A stretch of DNA of 64,000 nt from assembly GCF_029633865.1 (NCBI RefSeq), contig NC_079223.1, forward strand, positions 33,258,423 to 33,322,422. The letters run 5' to 3'. Position numbers and translations under genes: made by a program. Positions 48,800 through 64,000 of the stretch are shown piece after piece. Below the pieces are notes generated by a model, which worked only from the letters and a program-made list of their open reading frames with translations, was not told the DNA's origin and made no database searches. The DNA comes from Lampris incognitus. Taxonomy: Eukaryota; Chordata; Actinopteri; Lampriformes; Lampridae. Positions within the stretch are counted from its first letter, which is position 1. Every line of letters begins with the position of its first letter.

Positions 48800-51700
48800 A
48801 AACAGTTCAGTAACTCATGTAATGGCATCCTAACCAACAACACTTAGTGTTGTCATTCCAAAAAGGTGACTCAGCAACATGAGTGACTTGCATTTTTGGG
48901 CTACTGTACTGTGGCTTTCCAATGGCACAGGCTGCATTATCTGGAAGCTGTTGGATAGAGTAATTGACTGCAGCGCTCACTTTTCCCCTTCAGAGAGGAC
49001 ATTGTTGCTATTGTTCACCAGAAAAAAAAGTTGATTATCACTTCTTCCATTTTCCAAAATTATAACAGATGGGTCGGTCGCTTTTACTTTTCGTAGGCAG
49101 AGCATGACGTATCGTATTTGCTTATCCTCAAGCTCTGAATAACAAAAGAGATAAACGAAGCTCGGTACACCGATAGAAAGCTGGTGAAGCGCAGAACAAT
49201 ACAACTTAAAAAGCAATAAAACCCACAGCTTGTTTGTTTTCAGCGGTGCATTCAAATCTGACAATCTCCTTTTGAGGTCTGAGCGTTACAATAAAGCTTT
49301 TCTCTGCTTGAGTACCTGGTCTGTCTTCTATTGTTATTCCAGCAGCGCTGCCAAACACCCTTGACAGACGGCTCTGAGTAAACAAAATCATGAGTGAACC
49401 ATCAAGAGATGAAAGGGCAAAGAAACGAGGCAGTGTACACACAGTAATGCGTGTTATTTTGTCACATGAAAGTGAATGCATACTTCTGGAATGAGGATTC
49501 AGATCAAAACCAAACTTAAGAAAACACAATTTCACGGGGAGGTGTCGAACTATTGGGTGCTGGCACCGCTTGCTTTGTGGAGGGGGAAAAAAAAGAAGCA
49601 CAATGAACACTATTCATCTTTGTATGGCACTCAAGGTGATGATCTGCCCGATTGAGCAATAGTGGGGAAATCTCTCTTCCCTGGGAAATAATAATTAAAC
49701 AAAGGACAACTCATTCAGCACAATGCTTTGGGTGTGTGAATGCAAGTCTAAAACAGGTTAGCTCCACTGATTTAACTTCTGGGTGATGTCAACAAAACAG
49801 AGGCCTCTCATGCGGTGAGGTAATGATGCTCTGGTGTTTGACTGGGTATCGCGTTGCATTCCACTGGTGATTCAGTGTTGACAATGGTTCTCATTCACCG
49901 TCTATTGTTGCACATTTGTTTCTGTCCTTCTGCGTCACAAAGCCACACATGCGCACGTGCATGCATGCACACACTTACTGTATATGCAAACAAACCCACG
50001 ATGAAAGCGCATCATTACCATATCTGCCTCAATAACCCAGACTAGAACCCAGACAAACCCAGTCCTGCTCGTCAGATCCGAGACACAGAGAGCTAACCAC
50101 ACATGGACCACCAAGACCACATTGTATGAAGTGAGAAATCGGCTGTCCTCTGCAGAACACTGACACAATTTAACGCGGGTTTGAGTGCAATTTAAAAATA
50201 GCAACATCATGTTTTTCAAGCCGTTCCTCTTCAACAGAGAGCTGTGTGCCGGGCTTTCCATGTGGCAGCCATGAGGCCCTGTCTATCTCTTACTGCTATT
50301 CCATGGGATCACGCTTTAACTCTGGGCTAACTCTCCTGGGGGCCGCAAGGATGGCTGGTTTGATCCATCCTGGTGTTCCCTCCATCTGTTGCTGACACCT
50401 CCACTGTGGTCTCAGGTCCCCCTCTGATGATGTCATACCATATTTGAGTTTCCATTTACCACATAAAGAAAACTCTGCTGCTTTGATTTTAACTGTAACG
50501 GCTTTAGTTGAATGGGGGGGGGGGGTGTGTGCAAAACTATCGAGTTGGGCTAAAAGTGAAACAAGTGTTTACATCATATTGCTGAAGATGCCTATTATAA
50601 CAATAATACATAAACACCTCTGTAAAGAGATACCCTGCCACGAAAATCCATGTTTCACCACATTCTGTTGACTCATTTCCCATTTTCATTTCATTTACAC
50701 CCCGATTCCAAGATATTCTTTGGCAAAGTTGTTGGCTGCAGTCCCAGAGAACCACGCTGGTTGCAAGTTGGCACTCGCTCCGTTTCAATTCGCCCACCAC
50801 CTGTCCTCTTCAGGTGGATTCCCTCGCTCTCTTGGCTGCCCGAGTGCCAGATATTCCACAGCCTCCACAGCTGGGACCAATTCAGTGTAAACAAACAAAC
50901 TGACCACTGTTTATACAAATAATAACCCAATATGAGATGTCTGCCCGTTTTACTAGACAAACAGGGAGCAAACAGATGTACTAGGAGAGGTGCAGATTTA
51001 CAGCTGGGGATAAAATGCCTACTCTACATTATGGCTGGTGCAGAACCCTGCTGCTGACGTGCTGGGGCTTTTGGTGAGAGCCACAGCCCGGGCCTGGGCA
51101 ATAGCTGGCCACGCTCCCGACTACTGTGCAAAGTCTGCTTGAGCCACAACCACATAGCACAAAGCTGTTTCACACATATAATTTACCTATTATTAAGTTT
51201 TCAAAGAACTTAAAGAAAGAAAATATGACGTGAACAGAGAGCGATAGAGAGACAGACACAGAGAGAGAGAGAGAGAGAGCAAGAGAGTTGGTGGAAAACA
51301 GTGCCTGCAAGAGTATTCAGTATTTGGTAGAAATAAAGTTTCTGTATTATATATAATTCACATGTGTGCACATGTGTGCGTGTGTCCATATGCGAGTGGT
51401 TGGGGAGGGAGGCGATGACTGCATTACAAAACAGCTGATTTAATAGAATTTATTCTGAAACCTCATGCTTTGCAAATCCACCACACTCACACGAGAGACA
51501 CTGACTCAACGGCCCCTTAGCAGGGAAAGGAAATGGTTGTCTCTGAGATTTTTGTTTATTCAATAACAGTCTTATGGAAATGAAACAATGAAAGTCCTCT
51601 ACAGGGGATTAGTCTGTCTCCCTGGACCCCTTGACCTTTTCTGCCCTTCTGCTGAATCTCTCCTGAGCTCGCCTGGCTGCAAGCTGAAGCATCAAAAGCT

Positions 51701-52980
51701 GCAGACCGTTTGTAATGTCCTCGACTTGCTCGGCAGGGAAGCATCCTATTAGACAATAGCACGGTAATGGTCCACGCAGTTCCTCTATTGTCCCATTAAC
51801 AGTCATCAGGAACTTAATCAGGACCACTTGACTTGCTGCCCCCTCCGCTGCCAAACACCCCTACTTCTTCATACGCTCGCCGCCTCTTTTCCTACTCCCT
51901 TCAACCCCCTGCCTGCCCCCAGTCCCTCTGTTCTCATTCTTCACTTGAGCTCTTTAATGCCCTGGTTTGTTTTTGTTTTTTTTTTCCTTAAAAAGACCGT
52001 CTTTAACCCAACAAAAGAAAAGGGTTGATGCACATTTTCATTTGTATAAGTGACTCTGCAGAGGTGGCGTCTGGGGGTTTTGAACCCAGCAGGGGATCAA
52101 TGGGATGGATTGTCTTATTCCTGCTGGCAGGGCTAAACTGAGGACAGAGTGAGTTGGTGGGGGGTCAAATCAAAGGCAATCTTCGCAGGGTCATCTCCTC
52201 AACACATTAGTACGCTATCTAAATGTTGATGTGTTCACACCAACACTGGCGGAGCCGCAATTGACTTGGCCAAAAAGAAAAGATTTTCAAAAAATCCAAT
52301 GAATGTGAATCCACAACATGGTCAAGTTTGTTGCAGACATGTCCAGACTTTACCCAGCTCCTCTTTTGCGCTTATCCCTGAACTCTCAGGGGCAAAACCT
52401 ATATATAAAAAGACTCAGTCAGGGCCAGATGCTTGAAATGCATCAACACTATTCCAAGTATTAAGCTTTTCCCCAGAATTACAATCCTACTGAAATCTGC
52501 CATGCTGCCCAGAGAGCGGATCGGTTTTAGCATTCACAGCACCAAATCTTGATATTGTACATTGCTCATTGTCTGCACTGCAGGTAAGAAAGTGATAGGA
52601 AACACCCCGTCGCCTGCATGCAGTTATGTTGAGGTTGCAAACTGTGTGTGTTCCTCCATTGTGGGTGGGAAACATTGCATTACTGTCACACTCACAGCTG
52701 TCATAAAAAGATAGGCATAAATCACCCCCCCCCCCCCCACACACACACACAAACACACACACAGGCTCGCGCAGACACAAAAATGGAAGTTTATCGTGCA
52801 TGACATCCTTCCCTTAAGTATAAAAGGGTGGTGGGAGGGTTTTCCTAATTTGATAAACTGTGGACATTGAAAAAATTTGCACATACCACTGGCGGCATAT
52901 ACCACAACCTACAAAAGGATGTATTGGAATTAACCGCTGTGACACCCCACTGGCCTCATTATACATAGACGAGTAGCTTC
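48800..52980. other. Downstream of dkk1, no recognised gene
   Basis: Non-coding sequence with short simple repeats only (G run near 50515, GA tract near 51260-51279, C run near 52726). No splice-consistent exon was seen on either strand. Confidence 0.4.
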
Positions 52981-52999
52981 CATATCTCTGGATTGAAGG

Positions 53000-53047
53000 A
53001 AAGAGTAAGGGGCTGGAGAAAGGGAAGAGTAAGGGGCTGGAGAAAGG
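53000..53047. repeat. 24-bp tandem duplication
   Basis: Two adjacent copies of a unit reading AAGAGTAAGGGGCTGGAGAA plus four bases. Confidence 0.85.
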
Positions 53048-55325
53048 AAAAGATGCTAGGGATTCATTACTTGCCCACCATAGGATAAGGACTTCGGTTC
53101 ATCGGTAATATTGCTAATAGAAAGAGAAATTGAATGCAAAGTTAAAATTATTAACATTGGATTGGATATATACATATTGTTTGTCGAACTGAATATCAAT
53201 TATTTATATCTTCTACACTCCTCACAGTAAATTCTCGGCAAAATCCAAAAGAGGGATGATTTAAACACTGGTCTGGTGTCACGGTTCAACTTTCAGTTTG
53301 TGCTTGCGAGACTGCATTTGAGACTCCCAGCACTGGCCCAAGTCATTTCATATTAGAAGTTGTTCCAGAGCCGAACAAATTCTCCTAAAATATTTCTGGC
53401 TTTTAAGTGTATAGTAAAGTGAAATCAAAGCCAAGCCTAAAACCTCTCTCAGTCCATGGTGTTATTTTAGAAACTCTACTGAAATTTGGGTTGACACATT
53501 GATTAAAAAATGTGAGCCACTTTGGTTATCTTGCATGTCAAATATCCAAATCAGCACATTCCCTCGGGGGATTGAATCTAGCTCCGAGCCCTCAGTCTAC
53601 ATCAGTGACACTGTAATGCACAATTAGACCCATCACTGTTCGCAGTAGTTAAACAAAGCGCGTCGTCTTTCAAACTACATTTGCTGTTGTTGGCTGTTGC
53701 CAAAATATTTGCCCCAGAGAGATTGCTCTCCAAATTGGCCCCGCAAATTTTCCGCTTGCATAGTAGTTGTGAGGGCACCCATTGTCTTATGCAAAACTGA
53801 CCACATAGCGTTTTGTACCAATGTATGCAGGGGGTGGGGGTGGGGGGGTTGGCTTTGCTACAACTCTAATTAGCATTCTTTCCAGATAAAACAATGATCA
53901 CTTAAATAAGACTCAGCTAAGCTTGCAGGAAGTGATCTAAGGAGCTGATAGGGAACTGTGATTAGCAAGCAACTGACTACAGTCCCCATGCATAATGTTT
54001 TAATTCAACATTGCCCCTCTGCCCCCACCCCCGTCCACTCTCTCCATCCCATCACCAGTCTTGTCTTAAGTTATCTTTAAACCACTGCTGCGTCCTGCGG
54101 CTAGAGGCCTTATCATTTATTGATTATGTCTCTTAGATTAAAGGACAAGCTTTCATTTCCACAAGAATGTGCCCCCGCTCTTTGTGTCCATATGGAAACA
54201 CTTGCCAGACAGATTGGTTCTCTTCCCTTCTAGACAAGCTCCCACTGGTCACAAAGGGATTCACATGGACTTGTTAGGTAACAGATGCTGCTGTTGATAT
54301 CTAATTGATGTCTACTTTGAAGTCCAACAAAACTATCATGTTAGCAGTTCTTTGACCTGCCAGCATTACGGCTGCGATGAGGAATTGCAATATGAAAAGT
54401 AACAAGAGGGCAAAAACGTAAGCGGCTTGCAAAAAACGCTGTGGCATGGATAAAACCGGTGCAGATATTTAAGCATTAATCGAATGTGAACTTTTTTCAA
54501 ACAAGTCATCTTAATAATGACAATTTTGGACCGTCAAGCGGCTGCATAATACACCCCAAACCCCCTGCGGCCTCCCAGACTTAATTCTATGTGCTGAGAA
54601 GCTGAATCGCCTGAATGTGGGTTACACACAAATGACGGACATTTTGTCTTGGGGTAATTACTAATATGCCACTGTTGTTGCCCAGGCTGCCTGTCTCTGG
54701 CTTTTGGTTTAAATGTTGGGTTTACTCTCCCTGGGCTATGTGGTTTGCAACAGCTTAATCACAAAGCCACAGGCATCTCAAACATTTTGATAGGAGCCAA
54801 ACTGGGGAGACTTCGTATGTAATACGGTTTTTGCAGGGCTACATATAGCAGCCTTTTCTGTGGAGTCAGCAAGTGAAACAATAGTGAAATCGAAATAGCA
54901 TGTGTCGACAAATTGAATATATATTTATATACATAGGAGGAAGAGTATGCGAAAAATGAAATCGCAAACGTTTTAACGTGTCTCAGAGAAGAAGGAATAA
55001 TCTCAATTATTCCAAACATAATATTGTTCAACATCTCAACGACACCGCCGCTTTTCCAGCTGAGGGGAAAAGCGGTAGTATCAGCGAGCGGTCTTGGACC
55101 ATTCAGCCCCATTTCGAGGTTTTCAATGAACAGTTTCCACCTGTTTCAGGCTCGCGCGGGACACAAGAGGACTAAACTAATGGAGAATTCAAAGAGGACC
55201 ATTTGGAGACGGTTTGTAAATCAGTTTCACCAGAGGGATAATTGGAAGAGAGGAGTTAAAAGCAAGCGCTGGGTTTCAAGATGAAAAGAAAAGAGGATCA
55301 CAAATCTGTAATTGGACCCAGGAAA
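53048..55325. other. Downstream of dkk1, low-repeat sequence
   Basis: Few simple repeats and no mobile element that I recognise, so it stands out as possible conserved non-coding sequence. No coding exon was identified. Confidence 0.3.
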
Positions 55326-55332
55326 AAGCAAC

Positions 55333-55377
55333 AAAAAAAAAAGAAAGAAAGAAAGAAAAAAGAAAAAGAAAGAAAAA
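55333..55377. repeat. (GAAA)n microsatellite
   Basis: GAAA/AAAG units. Confidence 0.9.
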
Positions 55378-56599
55378 CAGTGCTGTGAGATAACAGAGAT
55401 CATCAGTCTGTGGACATTCTGGTAGAGTTTCACTTATCTGCCAGAGACAAAGTCCTGATCATCCAAATGTCCTGCTCGCATACTTCCCTGCACACAGGTG
55501 TTTACAATCCCTTCCAAACAGCCCTGTTTACAAAAACAACATTAAAGAAGAATTCCAAACAAGTTACGGGCAGCAGGGCAATTAACGCCTGTGTACCACA
55601 CCGACCGCCTCACTTCACTTCTGATGGTTTGAGGCTGACTACCAAGCCTGACTTTTATTGAGTGTTTGAATTGCAAAATGTCCAACTCTGGCCACAACTC
55701 TGGTTTTGAAACACTGGCTCGTTGGGGAAAACAGAGGCTTTTCTGTTGTGCTCTGTATGTAACTTGCATCTCAACTGATGCACTTATAAACTTGCTACTG
55801 TTGACTCCCATGGTGCAGCCACATAAACAGGGTTTATATTCGTGCAGTTTGGAATCGTGAGATTAAAGGAAAGAAACAGAGAAAAACCCAAAAAACAACA
55901 CATTGCCAATTTTGACCCTTGGTGCAACAGTTTGCTCATGTAGTGGAAGAGGTTGTTCGTCTGAAACTAATTGCTGGCTCGTTTACAGTAGAACTACATT
56001 GTGGGTAACTGGTAGGAGTACGGCCTCTATGCTCGGCGTCGATTAACATCGCAACGGCCAAATTCCACAAAATATGTTACTCGAATTTCACTTCTCTCTT
56101 GCTCGCTCGTTCCCTTGTCTGTGTCAGCTTGTCGTCTTCTTCTCTGTTCTATACGTTTTTACACTCGGCCTCTCCACTCCGACTGAACCTCCCTCATCTT
56201 GCCGCCCGTCATCTAAAGCTCTTCCTCTCTCTCAAGCCGTCCCCATGCCCTTCGTTCTGACGTGTCAGATGCTTTGTATGGAGGCTACCCCCCTCGCTCC
56301 TCTGAGATCTGTGAGCACGTCTTGAAGGAATGTGTGCCCTTCCTGACATTACAACGCTCTTTATCGACCAACAAGAGGATTAGAGGGGGGAGGGGGAGGG
56401 AGAGAGGAGGATGTTGAGATGTTAAGAATGGTTTGGGAGATGGAAAAAAGAGTGCTCTTTGTGGCCGCTTATCTTGACAGGATATGCAGCGACTCAATGG
56501 CTTTGGCATTTGGCAAAATGGGTCCCTTCATTGGGCATTTACTACAACAGGCATTCCCGAGCACGAGGCTACATACTGTATGTGCGGAGAGTGTGCCTG

Positions 56600-56650
56600 A
56601 TGCAGAGAGCATTGATTATTAATTATGAGATTTATTAATAATTATACAGA
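56600..56650. promoter_or_regulatory. AT-rich homeodomain-like cluster
   Basis: GATTATTAATTATGAG and TTATTAATAATTATACAG contain several TAAT and ATTA cores within 45 bp. Such clusters are common in developmental enhancers; no function is shown. Confidence 0.25.
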
Positions 56651-56672
56651 TGGATGGAGATGGAAAGATGGA

Positions 56673-56683
56673 GAGAGCGAGAG

Positions 56684-56723
<40 letters not shown>
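56673..56723. repeat. (GA)n microsatellite
   Basis: GA run with a few interruptions. Confidence 0.9.
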
Positions 56724-56725
<2 letters not shown>

Positions 56726-57049
56726 TCAGGAAGAGGAGAGAAAAGACAGCCGGAGGTTGTTTTAGAAGTTCCGTATTTTGTTAATTGCGCACGATAAGAT
56801 GCAGCAATTTGCCGGTAGTTGTGATGATTATCAGTGGCAGCAATTTAACAGATGTTCCTCTGCTCTAAGAACTTTTGAACACATCATTCTTTCCAGTGTT
56901 GTCCGAGGTATAAACCTGATGAAACCCCCTTATGCTGGATTCATTCTAAGACGAGGGGGATTTTCATACAAATCTTTCGGGTCAATTGAATTATAGCTTG
57001 CGGACTAATACGTTGTTAGTAATTAATTTTTTTTTATCCGATGATATGC

Positions 57050-57107
<58 letters not shown>
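57050..57107. repeat. (CT)n(CA)n microsatellite
   Basis: CT run followed by CA run. Confidence 0.95.
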
Positions 57108-57108
<1 letters not shown>

Positions 57109-57901
57109 CATTCTGAGTATTATTTTTTGTTAATGGGATCTAAGGGGCCATCTTTTTCCTGATGTGGTGTAATTGAAGCTGTTGTATTAAAGGGCTGTGT
57201 GTCTCTCCTGCTGCCAAGACACAAAGTAATGCAAATCCCATCCTGGTTATTAAGTCAGGAAGTCCCTGTGGTGCAGTGCACAGTAATGAGAGAGGCCAAT
57301 ACTCATTTAAAGTTTTCATGGAGATGCTGCCCTTTTGACCCCTCGATACTTATCCTGTGCACAGGACTGCTAAAGACTGTGTCTCAATGGACCGCGTCTG
57401 TCCCCACATGTCAGACGCCACATGCTCCTCCTGAATGCCCCTGCGTAGCGTCCTCTTCCTCTGTTCACTGTAAAGCTTTTCAACCACTGTGCAGACTTGT
57501 TCTCCCCCATTTTACCCTAAGATCAAGTCGAATGAAAAGGGAACATTTCCAGGAGCTTATCTGGGCCAACAACGCATGACTATTGTTGCAAGTTTCTGGA
57601 GTGAGTGTGTGTATGTGTCGGTTCACTGCTAATCTCCCATACTACTGGGCCTGTCGGCCTATTAATTTTGTGCACAGTTACAGTTATGACTGTATGATCA
57701 AGGGCCTCTCGTGGTTGTGGTGATTCATAACCTTTGAAAAACTTGTTTTATACCACAATTGAGTGCTAACTCCTCGGCTGGTTTGTCGCCTAAGTCCGAG
57801 CACCGAAGAAGGGGCAATATCCCTGATGGGGATCTGCACTCTACTGAGTGCACTCCTCTAGTTCATAAACACTTCTCATTTCGTAGGAAGAAGAGGAGAG
57901 A

Positions 57902-58370
57902 GAAAGAGGAGTTTTTTTTTCTTTTTTTACATTTTTCTCCTTTTTTTCTCCAGCCAATTACCCCACTCTTCCGAGCCATCCCGGTTGGTACTCCACCCCC
58001 TCTGCCGACCCGGGGAGGGCTATAGACTACCACATGCCTCCTCCGATACATGTGAAGTCGCCAGCCGCTTCTTTTCACCTGACACTGAGGAGTTTCCCCA
58101 GGGGGACGTAGCGCATGGAAGCATCACGCCATTCCCCCCGGTTCCCCCTCCCCCCTGAACAGGCGCCCCGTCTGATCAGAGGAGAGGCGCTAGTGCAGCG
58201 ACAAGGACGCATACCCACATCCGGCTCCCCACCCGCAGACACTGCCAATTGTGTCTGTAGGGATGCCCGACCAAGACGGAGGTAACACGGGGATTTGAAC
58301 CAGTGATCCCTGTGTTCGTAGGCAACAGAATAGACCGCCACGCCACCCCGGACGCCCCTGGAAAGAGGAG
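57902..58370 (-). mobile_element. tRNA-derived SINE, family 1, copy E
   Basis: Minus-strand copy. GAAAGAGGAG at 57902-57911 and 58361-58370 is a perfect 10-bp duplication. T-rich tail on + at 57912-57948; tRNA-like head near 58355-58285 with GGCGTGGCGGTCTATTC. Same body order as the other copies. Confidence 0.85.
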
Positions 58371-60798
<2,428 letters not shown>

Positions 60799-61382
60799 CT
60801 TACTCTTTTTCCCCTTGCTCCCACCCACCACCACCATCCAACTCTGGCTACTGCCACCATACCCCTTCTTCCAGACGGCTTCATAAAACAATTTTAACAA
60901 GCAGAGAAATCATTTAGCGGACACTTTCCTGGATCATAAAATGCTTAAATGGGGGCTTTCGGGATCCTGCTTTCTTTTTTCTTTTATTAATCTGTATTCT
61001 CCAATCAGATGTGCACTTCCTGGGCCTAAGCCTGGTCAGCACTGAACAGAGGAAATGGGAGGAAAGGGGGCGGCGATGAGGAGACAGCAGAGTGTGGGGT
61101 GAATGAGGACTGGTGGGGGGGGGGGTAAATGAAGGAGGCTGAGGATACGGGTGGCTCATGTTGGGCTGAAATGTGATCTGGAGCCTGTGTCGCATTAGCC
61201 TTAACGGGGCCGAGTGGCAGACGGCCTGGCACCATGGGGAGCAGGAAGAGGGAGGAACAGGAGGAAGAGGAGAGGAGCAAAACCGCTGGACACCCTGCCG
61301 CATGCAAGGTCTGCAAAGCCAAGGTGGCAGGAAGGAAAGTCATCAATTCCACTGCAAGGTCTCCAGCACCTCCCCAAGAGAA

Positions 61383-61384
<2 letters not shown>

Positions 61385-61470
<86 letters not shown>
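61385..61470. repeat. (CAGA)n(GA)n microsatellite
   Basis: About 14 CAGA units followed by about 15 GA units. Confidence 0.95.
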
Positions 61471-61472
<2 letters not shown>

Positions 61473-61931
61473 GATGCTAGAGCCCTCCTCTATCCGAGTC
61501 ACCTTTGTATCCACATCACACACATCATCACACATCCCCTGGCGGCCTCTCATCCCACAGGGTCACGGTCGGGCTGGCGCTCCCACTCTCTGTGTGTCAT
61601 GTTGTCTCTGCTCTGTAATTTCCTTTTTTTCCTCTCTTCTTTCCCAGAAAGAATGCGTCTCCTGTCGCTCCACCAGTCAGAGTTGAGGGGCTAAACAGCC
61701 CATTTCAGTGTCTGACTCAGTCACGGAGTCCCAGAGGTGCCTGAAGTATTCCAAGAATCTCGGCTTTTGTAGCCACAACTATGACGCCACCTGAGGGAAT
61801 GTCACGGAGATTACAGCAGACTCTCCCAGATTAGCAATGCATAGCTTTTTGATTTTGCATATGTATTGTATGGGAATTGCAATCTGACTATAAATCATGT
61901 TTAAAGGAAAACAATCATCATTTTCATCATT

Positions 61932-61933
61932 AT

Positions 61934-61970
<37 letters not shown>

Positions 61971-61980
61971 CACACACACA
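61932..61980. repeat. (CT)n(CA)n microsatellite
   Basis: CT run followed by CA run. Confidence 0.95.
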
Positions 61981-63705
61981 TCTATATGGTGCAGGGCTAA
62001 CACTCCATTAGCACCCATAATACTGAGCAGTCTTCTCGATGTCTTTGAAACACCACAGAAGTTGTGCAGAAAAGTGTCCGAAAGGAACATCACTGGCAGA
62101 CAACCCATCAATGTGAAAATGTAAATTGTATAAGAAAAGGCACATTACAATGCTATGTACAGCTGTTATATATAAAGATGCTAATTCGCGGATTATCTGC
62201 CACACCGCACAATTCCAGCGACTCACAGAAAACCGCTCAGCATTATGGCTGCTAATGAAGTGCCATCCTCATAACATCTATATGTATAAATACAGAGAGA
62301 TTGAAATTCATGATCGTCTCCCTTTAATCACACACACTGGTGAAGATAACCCATATTGTGACACAAAATATCATATCAATCTGAGCAGAGTAATAGGGCC
62401 GTTGTCTGTGGCAGCTTACATGCGAAGCACATGTCAACGGGCGAAATGGTAGTCGTGAGAGAGCAAGAGAGCGAGACGGAGAGATGAGAGTGAAGGAGGA
62501 AGGGAAGCAGAGAAAGAAACAGAGGAACAGAAAGACAGAGCCAGAGCAAGAGGAGTGGAGGGGGGTAATGACTAGGTCTGCTCAGGACAGAGGAGGCGAC
62601 AGTTGGGGGGGTAGCGTCTCCGATCGTCTCCTCGTGGCTCCTCTTTGGCGTCTGTGATCCTCGGACCCTTCACGCAATCTCCCTTATTACAAGGCTTCCC
62701 CTCTCCACACGGGCACCACTACAAAATGGAGCAATTACATTTAATTAGGCTGCAGAGGGGAGCTCGCCTGCCCCATCCCGAAACCTCAGAGAAGCACAGA
62801 CTTCAGGTAACACAACGGTCGAGGGAACTTCAAAGAGATGCAAAATTACAGCACCATTAGTGGAGCCACCACAGAACTGCTGTGCAGCCAGGGACCCATT
62901 TGACCCAGGGAAAAGGAGAGGTAGATTCAAAGGAGTCTACACGGAGTAGCAGCGCAGCAGCCGAGACAAAAACATCTCAAGGGCCACAGATTAAGGGGCA
63001 GACGGCGCACTTCTTTAAACATTGTTTGTGTCATATGGGACACTTGAAATATTAAGGAGCCTTTTGCAATGCCTATTAGTTATCCCCAAACATTTGTAGC
63101 TTTTCTGCAAGGATGCTTTTTGGGGAATGTCATCCATTTTGTGGTTTTACAGTAGAATGACATATATTTGTTCCAAAACAAATAGACATGAATTAAGTGC
63201 CTTAATAGGCTCTTTGGGCTGTCCTACAAAGAAATGTGAGGCAATCCAGCTTTATCTTTCTGCTGTTTCTAGCACTGGAGGTTTGGCTGGGAGCGGACAC
63301 AAGGGCTCTAACATTTTTATTGATGCTGACTCACTGGGCCTCCAACCAGAGTGGAAAATTCTATCTTTCCAAAGGTTGGCCCTTATTGGCTCCGCACCTA
63401 AGAGGGATTTATATATAACACAATGAAATATAATGTTTAATACACACTATTACATAATGGTGAATGTCACCTGAAAATAAATGGGTGGCATTTTTTTTTA
63501 ATTGAATGTTTTCAGAGCTACTGCAAGAGTGAGGTGGCTGGTGGAGACAGAGGTTTTATTGTGCAAATGGAGATATTCTGACTGTAATTGTCTCTACTTG
63601 GCTTTCGTGGTCGCAAGACAAAAGATGATTATTTTTTTATTAGCCAATTCCATTTTAGTGGCTGCTCCTCCTCTCTGATTCTCTGCCAATGAAGCTCATT
63701 CCCAC
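61981..63705. other. Downstream of dkk1, no recognised gene
   Basis: Non-coding sequence with a purine-rich stretch near 62455-62560. No exon or mobile element was recognised. Confidence 0.4.
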
Positions 63706-63708
63706 ACA

Positions 63709-63768
63709 CTCCCCCCCCCCCCACACACACAGACACACACACACACACACACAAGCCACCCACACATA

Positions 63769-63818
<50 letters not shown>
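63709..63818. repeat. C-run and (CA)n microsatellite
   Basis: A run of C followed by interrupted CA runs. Confidence 0.95.
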
Positions 63819-63820
<2 letters not shown>

Positions 63821-64000
63821 TGTGTTAATAGGTCTTGTTTAGTCAATAGCAAGTCCATAAACCAAGGGCCAGCTCTTTTTTTTTTTTTTTTTTTTAGCCA
63901 ACCACAAATTGGACTCATGCTGTATCATGATTTAGTGTCTCCGTTAAAGTAATCACAGCCAGATTTGTGCTCACCGTAGACAACAACTGACTGCTGGAAA

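Noticed and set aside
49206..49610. 134-aa minus-strand ORF downstream of dkk1
   Set aside because: No recognisable domain, no splice-supported continuation and no codon-like bias; treated as chance.
61026..61694. Overlapping 150-175 aa ORFs around the CAGA/GA repeat
   Set aside because: Low-complexity translation on both strands, with no splice sites, domain or family match that I recognise.

Overview
This window is a piece of a teleost fish genome. The evidence is vertebrate genes with many short exons and GT-AG introns, long CA/CT microsatellites, and fish-type repeats (an RTE-like LINE, Penelope-like fragments, a Tc1 relic, tRNA-derived SINEs, hAT-like MITEs). The species cannot be named from the sequence.

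Two protein-coding genes are supported, both on the + strand. The first is the 3' part of prkg1, encoding cGMP-dependent protein kinase 1. Fourteen coding exons lie between 11027 and 38423. They encode 453 residues plus a split serine codon, from just before the second cyclic-nucleotide-binding domain, through the AGC kinase domain, to the true stop. All splice phases agree. The N-terminal exons lie upstream of the window. The second is a complete dkk1, encoding the secreted Wnt antagonist Dickkopf-1: four exons, 43361-44618, 253 aa, with both ten-cysteine domains. The stop codon of prkg1 and the start codon of dkk1 are about 4.9 kb apart, and the same gene order is found in mammals.

Layout. 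1-11026: prkg1 intron with a foldback element, a near-full-length RTE-like LINE carrying nested hAT and Penelope-like insertions, SINEs, and a second RTE 3' end. 11027-24407: five prkg1 exons among large microsatellites, hAT-like elements and Penelope-like inverted structures. 24408-34676: a 10 kb intron with SINEs and a rearranged Tc1 element. 34677-38423: the kinase-domain exons. 38424-43360: prkg1 3' region and the dkk1 upstream region, with three TCF/LEF-type motifs spaced 10 bp apart. 43361-45240: dkk1. 45241-64000: non-coding sequence downstream of dkk1, with microsatellites, SINE pieces and a few AT-rich homeodomain-like clusters.

The main points for follow-up are these. (1) A small acidic ORF at 21951-22054 may be an alternative first exon; it splices in frame into prkg1 and would give a 409-aa kinase without a working cGMP-binding region. 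(2) The TCF/LEF triplet upstream of dkk1 could serve Wnt negative feedback. (3) Hammerhead-ribozyme-like and covarying hairpin motifs occur in Penelope-like remnants. (4) CT microsatellites act as the whole polypyrimidine tract of two splice acceptors. No new multi-gene system was found.
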